DNA of 64,000 nucleotides, from NCBI GenBank assembly GCA_027405735.1, contig JAPEHQ010000001.1, positions 744,001 to 808,000 on the forward strand, in the 5' to 3' direction. A model generated the notes under the pieces. It did not search any database and had not been told where the DNA came from. It was given only the letters and a program-made list of their open reading frames with translations. This stretch comes from Mucor racemosus (lineage: Eukaryota > Mucoromycota > Mucoromycetes > Mucorales > Mucoraceae). The position numbers and the translations under genes were made by a program. Below are positions 33,842 through 45,321 of this stretch, piece by piece (position 1 is the first letter of the stretch; every line of letters starts with the position of its first letter).

Positions 33842-34649
33842 ATGTTCTCAGTATTCCGTCGAACTGCAGTTGAAGTAGCCGAATCTAGCTTAAAAGGTAT
33901 TTTTTTATGACTATAGACTGAAAAATATCATGATATCAACATGATTCAATATAGCTTTAAACATGGATGGCCTTCGAGGCTGGCAAAAGGAATTACCAAT
34001 GGTAGCTTTGAAAACAGAAAAAGATCTTCAACAATGGGCACTTGGAAGCGATAAAGATATTGGTGGATTTTCAGAAGCTAGTTTAGATTTAACACCTGAA
34101 GGTACAGGAAAATTCCATGGCAATATTTCACTTGAATTACCTGCCAATCGAGAAATTAAGCAAAGTGGATATGCAGCTATTCGAACTATCCCAAAAGCAC
34201 AAACGTTGTTTGGTACACCTTGCTGGGATACAAGTTTATTTCGTTATTTAGCTTTGCATGTCAAGGGCGATAAACGTAAATATTTTGTCAATATTCAAAC
34301 AGATGGTGTTGTAAAGACAGATTTATTTCAACATCGATTGTTCTTGCGTACACCTGGTGAATGGGAAACTGTCATGGTAATTTCAACCTGAATTTATCTA
34401 CAACATTATAAAATCTTAATATTTTGGTTCATTTAGATTCCTTTCAAGGATTTTATTTTGACAAATAACGGTATGATTCAAGACGATCAAATTGAAATGT
34501 TTAGACAAAAGGTTAAAACTGTGGGTATTTCATTAATGGATCGTCAAGAAGGACCTTTTGATATTGAAGTTGATTGGATTAAAGCAATGAATACAGAGTT
34601 TACAGAAGGTGATATGGATCGTATACCACCAAAAGAAGAAAAGGCTTGA
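33842..34649 (+). CDS. CIA30: Mitochondrial complex I assembly factor CIA30/NDUFAF1
   Basis: Model: exons 33842-33896, 33955-34376 and 34437-34649, 229 aa. The first exon supplies a mitochondrial-type N-terminus (MFSVFRRTAVEVAESSLKA, basic and amphipathic). The CIA30 galactose-binding-like fold follows: LQQWALGSDKDIGGFSEASLD matches the family's start (Wxx.sDxdxGGxSxa), then FHGNISL, SGYAAIRTI, CWDTSLFRYLALHVKGDKR and YFVNIQTDG, and after the last intron IPFKDFILTNNG and VGISLMDRQEGPFDIEVDWI. Length and order fit the family. The protein helps build respiratory complex I in the mitochondrial matrix. The unrecognised gene on the other strand ends 67 bp downstream. Confidence 0.92.
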
Positions 34650-34715
34650 AAAAAGAAAAATTATGTAAAATGAAATTGTATTATATTAAGCAAATAAACC
34701 TTGCACCTCCCTTCT

Positions 34716-35693
34716 CTAATTTATCAATTGTTGACCCCATTTTGCTATAAAATAACTAGTTTTTCTTTTTTGGTATGTAAGCAGTAGATCATGATCAAAA
34801 GGCGGCATTGATAGATATCCATTTGAATCAAGGACAAAAATATAAAAATGCTCATTTGGGAACCGTGTGATGGTGCAATAGCATCTTTCGTCTTTATTCA
34901 CAAGATGGAAAACCCCATTGACAGAAGTACTTATTTTAACAAATTGAGCAAGCAACATTTCAAGAGATATTTGGTTTGCTGATATAGTTGCCTTTTCACC
35001 ACCCCATAATTTCAATGGCATATTAAATGTTGCAAATTGGCCACCAGCGGTAGGCCTTTTATAATAAAAGTTATATGACATTTCCATAAAGCTGTCGGTA
35101 AATCCAGAAGCATCATTAGCAGTGTTTAAAGTTAGTAAAAATTCACCTTGGATGTCAACTGGATCAACGTAAATAGCGGGATCATCAATTAAATCCAACA
35201 AATGACCCAAATGATCGTGTATTGCGAGACAATCTACAGTTGATGTAGAGATTACCCAAGTTGTTGGAGATGATACATTGATAATATCCATATGAAATTG
35301 CTCTAATCGTACGACAAATTCCGGGCAAATTTGAGCTTTATGCAAAATCAGGTTGATTTCCATTTCATGCGCCATCTTGATTAACAATTGCTTATCTATA
35401 GGAGGTGTTGCTGTCAGGAAAGGTAGCATAGATGTTCTGTATTCAGAGGATATTTGTTTAATGATAGAATACATTGTTTTAGAATGTCGAGAGAATAAAA
35501 TATCAGTTATGATATCCCAGCAATCTCTATTCAAAAGTTCAGTTAGCTCATACAAGTCGTATGCAACTTGATGCTTTAGATGTAAAACCAGATCTTGATC
35601 TTGCAAAAGAGTAATATGGTTATCAAAGTAATTTACATTAGTGTTATTTAATAATAAAGGGAGTTCTTGTTTAATATATTGTTGATAAGCCAT
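34716..35693 (-). CDS. Unrecognised 325-aa protein
   Basis: A single long frame on the minus strand, starting MAYQQYIKQELPLLL and ending WGQQLIN. The N-terminal third is helical (VAYDLYELTELLNRDCWDII); the remainder has alternating strand-like segments (WVISTSTVDCLAIHDH, EFLLTLNTANDASGF, RCYCTITRFPNEHFYIF). No signal peptide or membrane segment. I do not recognise a family. Divergent from TERT across about 390 bp and convergent with CIA30. Confidence 0.6.
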   Translation of the reverse strand: MAYQQYIKQELPLLLNNTNVNYFDNHITLLQDQDLVLHLKHQVAYDLYELTELLNRDCWDIITDILFSRHSKTMYSIIKQISSEYRTSMLPFLTATPPIDKQLLIKMAHEMEINLILHKAQICPEFVVRLEQFHMDIINVSSPTTWVISTSTVDCLAIHDHLGHLLDLIDDPAIYVDPVDIQGEFLLTLNTANDASGFTDSFMEMSYNFYYKRPTAGGQFATFNMPLKLWGGEKATISANQISLEMLLAQFVKISTSVNGVFHLVNKDERCYCTITRFPNEHFYIFVLDSNGYLSMPPFDHDLLLTYQKRKTSYFIAKWGQQLIN

Positions 35694-36082
35694 GAGAAAG
35701 AGAGAGAAAAAACTCGAATGTTAAAAAATAGAGGGGGAAAAGAAGTAGAAAACCGGATCATGACTAGCATAAATATTCGTATTTAAGGTGTTACAGTTAA
35801 GGATTAGGAAACCAGTACATTGCTATTTAGTATAGAATAAGCTTATTCAGCAAAATATGCCATATATAAGGCAGTAGAGTACTACTAGACCAAGTGTTTC
35901 ATCTATGCTTATACGAAATTTATCATAAAAATGCCTACATTTATCGCCTTGATTTCAAACGGAGAGTACTGTAAAACTTACCTTCGGTTATTCAAACAAG
36001 ATTTTGTTGCAAAGACAAATCTTTCTTGGATACACAATTCCTCTTTTATTCGTTTGAGCTTCTACTGTTCTAGTATTGAATA
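35694..36082. promoter_or_regulatory. Bidirectional promoter region between the 325-aa gene and TERT
   Basis: A 389-bp gap between two genes transcribed away from each other. No specific binding sites identified; it must contain both transcription starts. Confidence 0.4.
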
Positions 36083-39000
36083 ATGGTACCCAAATACTTT
36101 AATAGCATTTTTGAATCAGTCAAGCCATTAGAAGAGTATTTGGGATTGGATTTTGATGAGTTAGATATACCCTTAGAAGATAAAAACGCCTTGAACGAGT
36201 TATCACAACAAGTATTGGTAGCCATTAGCAACGCAACAGGAGGCATTTATGAATGTCAAAGTAGATTTATACCGCAAACAAATGTTTCTGAAGCAGATGA
36301 AACCATTGAACATGTAGTTGAAATGTCGATTCTATACTGAAAAAAAAAAAGTGTATTCACAATATGTTACATTTTAGGTGTTAGCAGATATTTGTGTCTA
36401 TATTTTATCAAATTGGCAGTTGAGTAATGTGTTGGCATCCGGATGTACTTTGGTAAAGAGATAAACTGTATGAAAACAAATATGAATCATGTATTAAGTC
36501 CAATTATAAAGACTCCAGACAAAAATTCTATTCAAATGAAGTTTAATAACACTATTCTGAGTCAAATTATATCAAACAAGGCCTGGAGTATACTTTTTAG
36601 ATGGTAATTATTGTAGGGACAATAGCTTATTGATATTTAACAGTAAAATTTCAGTATTAAAAAGCAAGTTTTCTGTGATTTATTCGTAAATGCAATTATT
36701 TTGTACAGACTTCCCAAAGGTGTTTATTACCAACTTTCAGGTACGAATCAAAGAAATGTGTGTTTTTTTGAAACTTGATCTCAGATTTGAATTTGACAGG
36801 CACTCCATTGTCACTCAAAAACGTAACTTTGGAACCACGGAAACGCAAGAGATCACAAACCACAGTAGATCAATACAAGTCTACATTTCTATTCGACATT
36901 GCATCTCATAGTAATGACATACCGAGATATTTAGATAGCATGTTGTTTACGAAAAAGCGACGCAAACCAACCGGGTGCGACGAACAACCGAATAAAATTC
37001 AGAAGCTATCGAGAAGACAAAAGAAAAAGTTAAAGCAGACAAGTGCATCCAAAATTACTGCAGCTTCTAAAACCAAAAGTCGAGTTGCAGTTATTGATAG
37101 ATCGCAGCTCTTTTATTGTGCAAATAGTATCAATCCACAGACAAATAAGGTTGTAATGGCATTACCTAAAGATCGTAAGACACATTATTTGCTTGAATAT
37201 ATGTTTAAAAGATTGCTAAGATATTATTGCCGCCATTATAGATTTGCTCAAGAAAGGTAAAACATCAAATCTGGACGACGGATTTCTTGTATATTGCATA
37301 TCAAAGATTTTTCCTCGTGAATTCATTACTCCTAATAAGGCTGTAAATATAACTACGTTATTTTACATCATTGAGTGAAGCACTGAAAATTTTATTTAGA
37401 GAAAATTCCTCAAGAAAAGCCATTCTATTCAAGAAATAGTGAAAAATCTGCAAATTAGACATAGCAAAGTACATTTTTTACACATTTTGGAGAGACGATG
37501 CCCTAAAAAGGTACAATTGATATTCAAACCATCCCATAAACCTAGTTTTAATTCGATATTCCTATTTATTAGACGCTATATAACAACATCACAAAAGCAG
37601 CTTCTCAACATTTTGAGGTAATATATCACAAACATTGTTGGATTTCAAAGTATACCATCTGATTCCAATAAAAATAGGTTTTCGAATTGATAAAAGAATT
37701 TGTGAGAAGATCATTCCCCATTGAATTCTGGGGATCGAATGGAAATTTTGACGTTATTTGTAGAGGTAAATACTCAATGTTACTTTGATTGTATACAGAT
37801 AATCTAATTTGATGTGATAGCTATCAAGCATTTTGTATCTCGAAGAAAAATGGAAAAATTATCAATGACCGAAATCATGCATGAATTCAAGGTTCGATTC
37901 AAGCTAAAAGCTGTGCATTTTATATCAACTCACATTGATAATAATAGATTCTGGAATGTAAATGGTTAACACCTTCTCATAAGCAAAGGGTGGTTCCATC
38001 AGACTTGCAAAAGAGAAAATCGATTCTTCAGCAAGCTTTGAATTGGTTTTTCAATGATTATATTATGCCTGTGCTAAAGGTAAAAAAAAAAAAAAGAAAA
38101 AACTGCAACTTTTGTATTATAACTGTAAATACAAACATTCTATTGTAGGCTTTTTTTTACATTACCGAGCACACTAAATTTGGGAAAGAAACATATTATT
38201 ACCGTAGAGATACCTGGCTCTCTATTACTAAACCTCGCATAGAGAAATTGGTGCAAGAAGATTACTTTAAAGAAATGCAAAATACAGTAAGATATCAGCA
38301 TTGTTATATCAAATACGTAAAATTAAAATTGCTTTAGAAAATGAATATAGAATTAGGAGCAGGAAAGATCAGATTCTTACCCAAAGAAAAAGGATTACGA
38401 ATGATTACAAATATGAGAAATTCGACAAAGCTTGTAGGTTATATTTCTGTGTATACCAATGATTATATTAACAAATTATTTACTCTTAGGTTTCAGGCAG
38501 TAATAAAGGAACACTTGAAGAAGAATCAGTTGATACCCATAGCAAATTAGAACCAGTATTGAATGTGCTGCAGTTTGAAAAGGTAAAATTAATAAAGTTT
38601 TTACGTTGCATGGACTTGTACTCAACATGAATTGTATAGAATGAAAATCCAGACCTTATGGGTAGCTCAGTATTAGGCAGACATTTATTACATAAAAGAT
38701 TCAAAGCGTATGCCAAAAAAGTATTACCAACAGATTCCAAGTAAGATTTTATACTTAAAATATGTCAAATGAACATATTAAATGACATTATCTGCCTAGG
38801 TTTTACTTTGTCAAAGTTGATATATCAAATTGTTTTGACAATATTGATCAAAACAAACTGCTATCTATCTTGGACGGTGTGCTCCGACCTGTAAGTACAC
38901 AAGATGGGCATTGCAAACAACCAGCTAATTATAATGTAGGGACAATATCTATCTAGAAGAATTGCGTCTGCTCGACCATTTTCAAATAAAATCATGCGAA

Positions 39001-40426
39001 AAATGGTTCAATCTTATGGTACAATTGGTAATAACACTAAATTTATCATTGAATACATAAAATAACATTTTATTCAGATGATGTGAGTGATATCAGTAGT
39101 TGTGTTGGCAAATTGAGTGATATTCGTCCTGGCTCAATTTTGGTTGATCAGGTATGTGGCAACTACAAAATCATCCATTCAGCATTTAATGATGTTTGAA
39201 TATAGAATTCACACACTACTTCAAATACAAGAGAATTGTACAATTTATTACAAGAGAATATATCATCAGGAACTGTCAAGGTACATACAATATCATTTTT
39301 ATCTATGCATTTTAAACGCGATATTCAATCCTTTTCTGTTGTGTAGTTTGGAACCAAATATTATAAACGTCAACACGGTATTGCTCAAGGTTCTCGACTT
39401 TCTACATTGTTGTGTAGTTTCTTTTTTGGAAGATTAGAGCAAGAGAAATTAGGCTATTTAAAAGAGGATACTGAAGGCGTAAGTGATGGAAACTTGCCTG
39501 AGAATACTCAAATGCTTACAGAGATTCACGAATCTTTAGATTCTCTTTACATATATAGATGATTTTCTCTATATTACTAAAAATAAGGAATACGCTGTAC
39601 AATTTTTGGATACGATGACTACTGGTAAGATTTGATTTGTGTGTTCCATATTGGTAGCAATGAATTCATAATTACATGTATTAGATATATCTGATTTCAA
39701 AGTATCTGTCAATAAGGATAAATGTGTAACAAATATTCATAATGATATGCCTGGTAACGTAAAAAGTTCAAATGCATTCACAATTTGTATGCTAATGTAA
39801 TTTAATAGAATTATCTTGGCTTGGACTAACATTCAACACAAAAACCTTAAATGTTCATATTGATAAATCAGCTAGACAAAAAACAGGTACGATACTCGAT
39901 TTCGAAATGCATTTCAGGGTATCTAATAATGCTGTTTACAGATGTAACTTCCTCGCTCACAGTAGAATACAGTCGAAAGCCATCAATTTTGTTGTTGAAT
40001 AGCGGTGTAAGGTATGTTTCATTAAACCAATAATGTCAATCATTTCCAATTAAACTTGTTTCTACTAGAGCTATTAAATCAAAGTTTTATGATATTTTAA
40101 TGGATAGCGATATCAATTCAAAACAATCAATTGCAAGAAACCTTTACGACAATTTTGAATTTGCTGCTTTAAAAATAGAATGTCAAGCCAAAGAACTATC
40201 CACAAGCATAGTAGGTTTTATTAATGAGAGATGTATTCTAGACATTATAATTCGTCTGGGACAAATTGTAATACCTTTAGCACCCCATGGTGTAAGTAAA
40301 TCTGAAATTTTACAGCTACTCTTTTTGGCATTTTACAATGTTTTTAGAACGAGACAATCTAAATATCCTTATTTGATCATATATTTAAAATCCACATTGA
40401 AAAGATATAATAGATCTATGAAATAA
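36083..40426 (+). CDS. TERT: Telomerase reverse transcriptase, 25-exon model
   Basis: Hand-joined into 25 exons (986 aa), all introns 44-69 bp with GT..AG ends and consistent phase. Exons: 36083-36313, 36378-36452, 36512-36603, 36655-36740, 36785-37174, 37242-37342, 37400-37510, 37573-37617, 37678-37765, 37821-37891, 37948-38079, 38149-38286, 38338-38433, 38490-38582, 38640-38740, 38800-38890, 38940-39018, 39078-39151, 39206-39280, 39347-39478, 39540-39624, 39685-39753, 39809-39886, 39942-40011, 40069-40426. TEN-domain block NVLASGCTL..NKAWSILFR; RNA-binding part with CP motif LERRCP and SFPIEFWGS; T motif FFYITEHTKFG; motifs 1/2 IRFLPKEKGLRMITNM; motif A YFVKVDISNCFD; motif B' GIAQGSRLSTLLCS; motif C YIDDFLYIT; motif D WLGLTFNT. 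Catalytic aspartates in A and C are present. It copies telomeric repeats from an RNA template; that RNA gene is not in view. The first intron donors are least certain. Confidence 0.9.
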
Positions 40427-40710
40427 ACAAAGATATGTACTTAGTGAATGCTACAATAAATAAATAAAAAAAAAAAATATAAACCGCTTTGATATGATGT
40501 CCGTTATAATAATCAACCTTATATTTGTTGTAGATCAAAAATTCACAAAACAAAGCATTACAAAAATAATACCATTGTAAATAGTGCCTTCTCTGCTTCA
40601 TTCTCAACTATAATCAATCATAATAAAATTTGTCTTTTTAGATATTATAAAATTCTTTAAAAAAACCCATCAAAGTGCAAAGCACATTTTTTTTTAGCGA
40701 ATTAATTTTA

Positions 40711-41748
40711 TTATTCCTCATCTTTAGCTGCTTTTCTAGAGTTCTTTCTCTGTTCTATTTTAGCCACTTTCTTTTCTTGACGTCTACTCAAAGTACTAGG
40801 GTTTGCATTTGTTGTAGCATACATTTTTTGATGCTCAAAAAAGTTCTCTAATGCATCAGGGCTGACATCGTCTAATGTAAATTGGCCTAATTTTCCAGTT
40901 CTATAATGCTTGAGGAAGAATTTGGCTGCCATTGTCATATCATATTCACCACCTTTCACAACAGCACCTATACGTTTAGCTACACCTTGCAATAAATGAT
41001 CGACATTATTTGTAGGTTGTTCATCTGGTAATTTGAACCATTTTGCATAATCATAAGCTCCGAATTCGTTTAGTCGATATAGTAAATAATCCGCCATTGT
41101 TTGTTCATCTGATAAATGATCACGAATACCACCTGTTAATGCTACTTTTAAACTTCTAACAGGATCTGCAATGTGAGGTACCATAACACCTGGTGTGTCT
41201 ACTAAATATACTGTTGGATCTTCTAGTACTTTTACTGTTCCAATCACTGTTCTTGTTATACCAGGTTGTGCTCCAGTTGCTGCTGCTTTTCCTTTTCCAA
41301 CACCTACCCTTCTAAGCGAATTGATCAATGATGATTTGCCTACATTAGGCATACCAACAACCATCAAAGTAACTTGGGGTATAGGATCGGCAAGTTTAGC
41401 TGCATGATTTAAGATTTCTTTAATGTTATTGTCAGTTTGACAGCTAGTGAATACAACGGGAGTCATGGGTGCATGTTTAGCGAATGCTGCAGTAATAGGT
41501 GCTTTTGTGCTTTGATCTGCTAAATCAAATTTATTATATACAATGAGTCGTGGTCTTCTACCGACAACTTTTTCAAAATTGGGATTTACTGAAGATAATG
41601 GAATTCGAGCATCTCTCACTTCTACAACTAAATCTACTGAATTCAATCTTTCTGATATTAATCGAAGACCTCTTGCCATATGACCGGGAAACCAGTTAAT
41701 CACTCTATCATAAGGAAATGTTGTTCTAGGAATGAATCGATTGGCCAT
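40711..41748 (-). CDS. MTG1: Mitochondrial ribosome-assembly GTPase MTG1
   Basis: A single exon of 345 aa. Circularly permuted YlqF/RbgA-type GTPase: WFPGHMARGLR at residues 19-29 is the family's opening motif, G5/G4 come first (VEVRDARIPLS, VYNKFDLAD), then G1 (VGMPNVGKSSLIN, about residue 131), G2 (PGITRT) and G3 (LVDTPGV). The C-terminal extension with a basic tail (RRQEKKVAKIEQRKNSRKAA) suits binding to the large mitochondrial ribosomal subunit, where MTG1 acts in late assembly. No clear presequence, though the N-terminus (MANRFIPRTTFPYDR) is basic. Convergent with TERT (285 bp apart) and divergent from RBM42. Confidence 0.93.
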   Translation of the reverse strand: MANRFIPRTTFPYDRVINWFPGHMARGLRLISERLNSVDLVVEVRDARIPLSSVNPNFEKVVGRRPRLIVYNKFDLADQSTKAPITAAFAKHAPMTPVVFTSCQTDNNIKEILNHAAKLADPIPQVTLMVVGMPNVGKSSLINSLRRVGVGKGKAAATGAQPGITRTVIGTVKVLEDPTVYLVDTPGVMVPHIADPVRSLKVALTGGIRDHLSDEQTMADYLLYRLNEFGAYDYAKWFKLPDEQPTNNVDHLLQGVAKRIGAVVKGGEYDMTMAAKFFLKHYRTGKLGQFTLDDVSPDALENFFEHQKMYATTNANPSTLSRRQEKKVAKIEQRKNSRKAAKDEE

Positions 41749-41939
41749 TTGATATATGTATATATAGATATATATATGTGTGTGTCTGTGTATATAAAGA
41801 GCAAATGAAAGTTTTCATGCTTCTTTGTAGGGGGTCGGCTTCTTTCTTTTGTCGTGACCGCAATAAAAAGCCTTCCATCCTGTAGAAAGCAGTGTTACTT
41901 TTGCTCAGTTTCCTTTTCCTCTTCAAATTCCACGTTTTA
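41749..41939. promoter_or_regulatory. Bidirectional promoter between MTG1 and RBM42
   Basis: A 191-bp gap between divergent start codons, with TATATATAGATATATATATG and a TGTGTGTC run close to MTG1. Such a short shared gap implies a common promoter. An in-frame upstream ATG exists at 41892, but 41940 gives the family-like start. Confidence 0.55.
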
Positions 41940-43035
41940 ATGCCGAGCGACAAGAAGAAAGATACAGCAAAAGAAGAGGTACATTATGCTGCTGAGGAAT
42001 ATGCTGTAAATGATTATGTAGCACCTTCTGAATACACTGTTCCTCAAGGATATTATAATGAAAATGGTGAATATGTCGAAGATTCCTCTAATTATTATTC
42101 AAATGCTACAGGCGATGAAGTAGCAGCAGCAGCAACAACAGCAGCAGCACAGCAAGGATACGATTATTCTAATCCAAATAATCAATATTATGCTGATAAT
42201 GGTCAATATTATTATGGTTATGATTATACTACTGGAACTTATACTGATCCCAACGCCACTGCCACCGATGCATCAGCTGCTTACAATTACGATCAATACT
42301 ATTCTCAAAACTATTACGATAATAGCGCAGCAGGAGGATCTTATAGTGGTGGAGGAGGAGTAGTTCCAGAATCAGTCGCGGCATTGCAATCAGCAGCGAC
42401 ATCTTCTTATGGTAGTAACAATGCTACACCTGCACCCAAAGTATATTATCCTTCTACAGCAAATTCCAATAATCCCATTGGACCTATTATTATCACTAAA
42501 TCTGGATATACTGGACCTCAAACATCATCACCCGCATCTACTAGTACTACAACTACAACTAATACCAAGAATGATGATACAGATTCAAAAAAGAAAAAGA
42601 AACATAACATAGTGCGAGCAGCTGGTGGAGAAGTCTGGGAAGATAATTCATTAGAAGATTGGGATGATAATGATTTCCGTTTATTTGCTGGTGATTTGGG
42701 TAACGAAGTGACAGAAGAATTATTATACAAGGCATTTTCAAAGTATCCTAGTCTTTTAAGAACTCGTGTTGTACGTGATAATCGTACCATGAAATCAAGA
42801 GGATTTGGTTTCATTAGTTTTAAGGATCCTGATGATTTTGTTAAAGCTTGGAGAGAAATGAATGGTAAGCATGATTTGCATGAAATTCAGCTTCTTTTCT
42901 TAACTTTTTGATTTAGGTAAATATGTTGGAAATAGACCTATTAAGCTTCGAAAAAGTACTTGGAAAGAACGTAATATTGATGTCAGGGCAAAGAAAGAAA
43001 GAGATCGTGTTGGTCCATACCCAAAACACAGATAG
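41940..43035 (+). CDS. RBM42: RBM42-like RNA-binding protein
   Basis: Model: exons 41940-42864 and 42917-43035, 347 aa. The start MPSDKKKDTAKEE is chosen because the longer frame from 41892 adds a hydrophobic leader unlike the family. Residues 15-130 are Y/N/A/G-rich and low-complexity. A basic patch (DSKKKKKHNIVRAAGGEVWED) precedes a single C-terminal RRM: RLFAGDLGNEV (RNP2), SRGFGFISFKDPDD (RNP1), and, across the intron, WREMNG|KYVGNRPIKLRKSTWKE. The block KYVGxRPIKLRKSxWK is the hallmark of RBM42, a spliceosome- and mRNA-associated factor. It ends 71 bp before the TM2 gene on the other strand. Confidence 0.92.
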
Positions 43036-43106
43036 TTTTTTTATTAAAGTATAGAAAAAAAAAAAAAATAAAACATGGTATAATCATATATTTTGTCGTA
43101 TTATAA

Positions 43107-43646
43107 TTATCTGAGATGACAACCGTAAGGATGATCATTAAGGACATTTAAAGCGATCAAGACAACATCAATGGTCCACCAGATACCACCGAGACCAGCT
43201 GTAACGAGTTTAAGGATACCGAGGAAGATGTAACCGAGATAGAAACGATCAACACCTATAGAATTACACATTAATACCCCCTCTTCTTTTATTTGAAATT
43301 ATTAAAACTTACCCAAGGGACCAAGGAAAATGGAAAGCATAAGGGCAACAAACCAGCTACGATCAGAGACACACATTTCATTAACAATGTCACCTTCTTC
43401 ACCCTTGGAAGGTTCCTCAGGAATATGAGGCTTCTCTTCCTTGAAAGCATAATGAAGAGAGACGGTCAATACAGCAGTGATAGCAATGACAGCGATCCAA
43501 GAAGCAATAATCTTGAAACGATGCTTATGGGTAATACGTTGGAACTTTTGTCTGAAACATTCATTAGAGCTATCAATATCTCTTGCGATCAAGGGAGCAG
43601 ACTCCTCTTGGTTAACATCATTAGTAGCACCGTATTGGTTAGACAT
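43107..43646 (-). CDS. TM2-domain membrane protein
   Basis: Model on the minus strand: exons 43646-43313 and 43255-43107, 160 aa. The start MSNQYGATNDVNQEES is preferred over an upstream in-frame ATG at 43742. A first membrane segment (IIASWIAVIAITAVLTVSLH) is followed by an acidic loop and the TM2 domain: SWFVALMLSIFLGPLG|VDRFYLGYIFLGIL and GLGGIWWTIDVVLI. The DRFYLG and GG+WW..D signatures of TM2 proteins are intact and span the intron. Orientation and partner unknown; animal TM2D proteins act in membrane trafficking and amyloid or Notch pathways, fungal roles are undefined. Confidence 0.9.
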
Positions 43647-44714
43647 TTTGTTTATGGTATAAAGAATTACAAAAAGAAAAAGAAAAAAAGATCTTTTTTT
43701 GCCAATAAATCTTGGCTTTTTATATATACAGCCTTTTAGCATTTATGAAACTTGGCGTGAGTTTGTATGTGTAAGGGCACAGGTTGTGTATTACATCACA
43801 CAGATACGATTCGTGTTGTACATATTTCTTTCTTCTATATTAGAGCTACAACCGGAATTGCATTAGGTAACGACATTGCACTTTTTTACATGAAGGACGT
43901 ATCAAACGAATGAATATTTCTCTTCACATCAACAGTATTAAACTCTCTTCGATATACTATCGAATCAGTTGCTTGCAAAATGTAGAATCAGCCATTTTAT
44001 CAAAAGCAATAGATCTATATCAAATGCCAGATCCCGAGTGTTATTTCGACAGGGCATTATGTCATAAATAACATGTCGTCTGTCTTTTTTACCCTTGCGT
44101 GTATGTTTAACTATTTACTTTGTTCCGTATTCCTCCAATATAAAAAAATCCCCTCATGTTTTCTCAAGTTTATTTTGAATGCTTCGAGAAAAACAAAGTT
44201 GAAAGTTTATTGTACTACTTAAACTTAATTTGGTCACTGTTATATCGACATGGCATTATATAAACATGGTTAAACTTGACGCTATTTTAGTATATATAAC
44301 ACAGTTTCAGTCTTGTGATTTGATTACAAGCATAATATCACAGAAAAAAAAAAGAGCAAATACATTTCGAAATTTCATCCTCTATTTTAGAAAGAGATAG
44401 ATGAGGTATTTCTTTCAAAAAAAAAGACTTCTTTCTCTGTCGTGTAACAATTTCATTGTAATACACAGTATTTTAGTATGACACTTTAAAGTCTTCCGAT
44501 TTGATGCTGCAAACGTAAAAGCCTAAAGCCGCGTTGCATCTTGTTGGTTACATCGAGAAAAATGTTATATATCATACGCATCGTATGGGCTTGTTTTTTT
44601 TTATTATTATTCTTTTATGCAAAATTTATTTTGAATTTAGCCACAAAGGATGCTATTTGATAAAAAAAAATGTTGATGGTTTACTTGGCCAAAATATATA
44701 TGGATGAACAAAGT
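43647..44714. other. Intergenic region
   Basis: AT-rich. It holds the promoter of the TM2 gene (T-rich near 43670-43700) and the 3' flank of the next minus-strand gene. No repeat family recognised. Confidence 0.4.
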
Positions 44715-45321
44715 TTATTCCGATTTATGCCATTCAGAAGTGATAACCTTTTCATTTACAGGATCAATCTATATGATGAAAAATGTCAGAAAATCGACTA
44801 AAATTACATTTATAAAATAGCCATACCTTAAAGTAAAGATAATGCTTTTTGGGAACAAGATTATATACAAAATAAAAGGATTGTTGGTTGGCAGAGTTCT
44901 CAGTAGGTCCTCCAGAAGGAATAGCTGGGCCTTAAAAAAAGCATTTGCGGGATGAGCATGACGTTTTTGCCAAAGAGGGCTGCATAATCGTTCAACTTAC
45001 CTGGCATAGTTTGAACAGATATTTGAGAATGATCGAGTGTTGGTGTCAATTCATCAGGTTTGCCAAGCTTAGATAAAATATCTGCGGCAGGAGTTCCAGG
45101 TAAACCAAGTTGATCACCTAAAGCCTTTTTCCCCCCACAAACGTTTATTAACATTTTATTGTATTGGAACAAAACTAAAACGCCCTTACCTTCATGACTT
45201 GATATTTTTCACCTGAAGCGGAATCCACTCTTTCATCATACTCACCGCCTCCAATCTTACCAGGTACATTACGAAGAGATTGATATTTTTCAGCCAAAGT
45301 ATTTACGTTTTCGTCAGACAT
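44715..45321 (-). CDS. Unrecognised conserved-looking 123-aa protein
   Basis: Model on the minus strand: exons 45321-45190, 45124-45001, 44930-44869 and 44768-44715. Start MSDENVNTLAEKYQSLRN; middle LGDQLGLPGTPAADILSKLG and ELTPTLDHSQISVQTMP; end SFYFIDPVNEKVITSEWHK. The compact acidic protein has no signal or membrane segment. The third donor was chosen because it restores the frame (SFYF|IDPVNEK); a longer exon would hit a stop. Resembles small hypothetical proteins of fungi with a [FY]xYFxxDxxxxKVxxSxW ending; function unknown. Confidence 0.65.

Noticed and set aside
36600..36616. A 13-nt intron GTAATTATTGTAG in the TERT TEN region
   Set aside because: Too short for fungal splicing. A normal 51-nt intron (36604-36654) ending TTTCAG gives a better match to the TEN domain (QVFCDLFVNAIIL).
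38149..39886. Reverse transcriptase motifs interpreted as a retrotransposon
   Set aside because: The T motif, CP motif and TEN block upstream, the many introns and the lack of LTRs or endonuclease identify a telomerase gene instead.
41892..41939. Upstream ATG of RBM42 giving a hydrophobic leader
   Set aside because: A nuclear RNA-binding protein should not carry a signal-like leader, and 41940 fits the family start.
43647..43742. Upstream ATG of the TM2 protein adding 32 residues
   Set aside because: The added part is encoded by the A/T-rich leader and gives an extra hydrophobic run unlike the family; 43646 is preferred.
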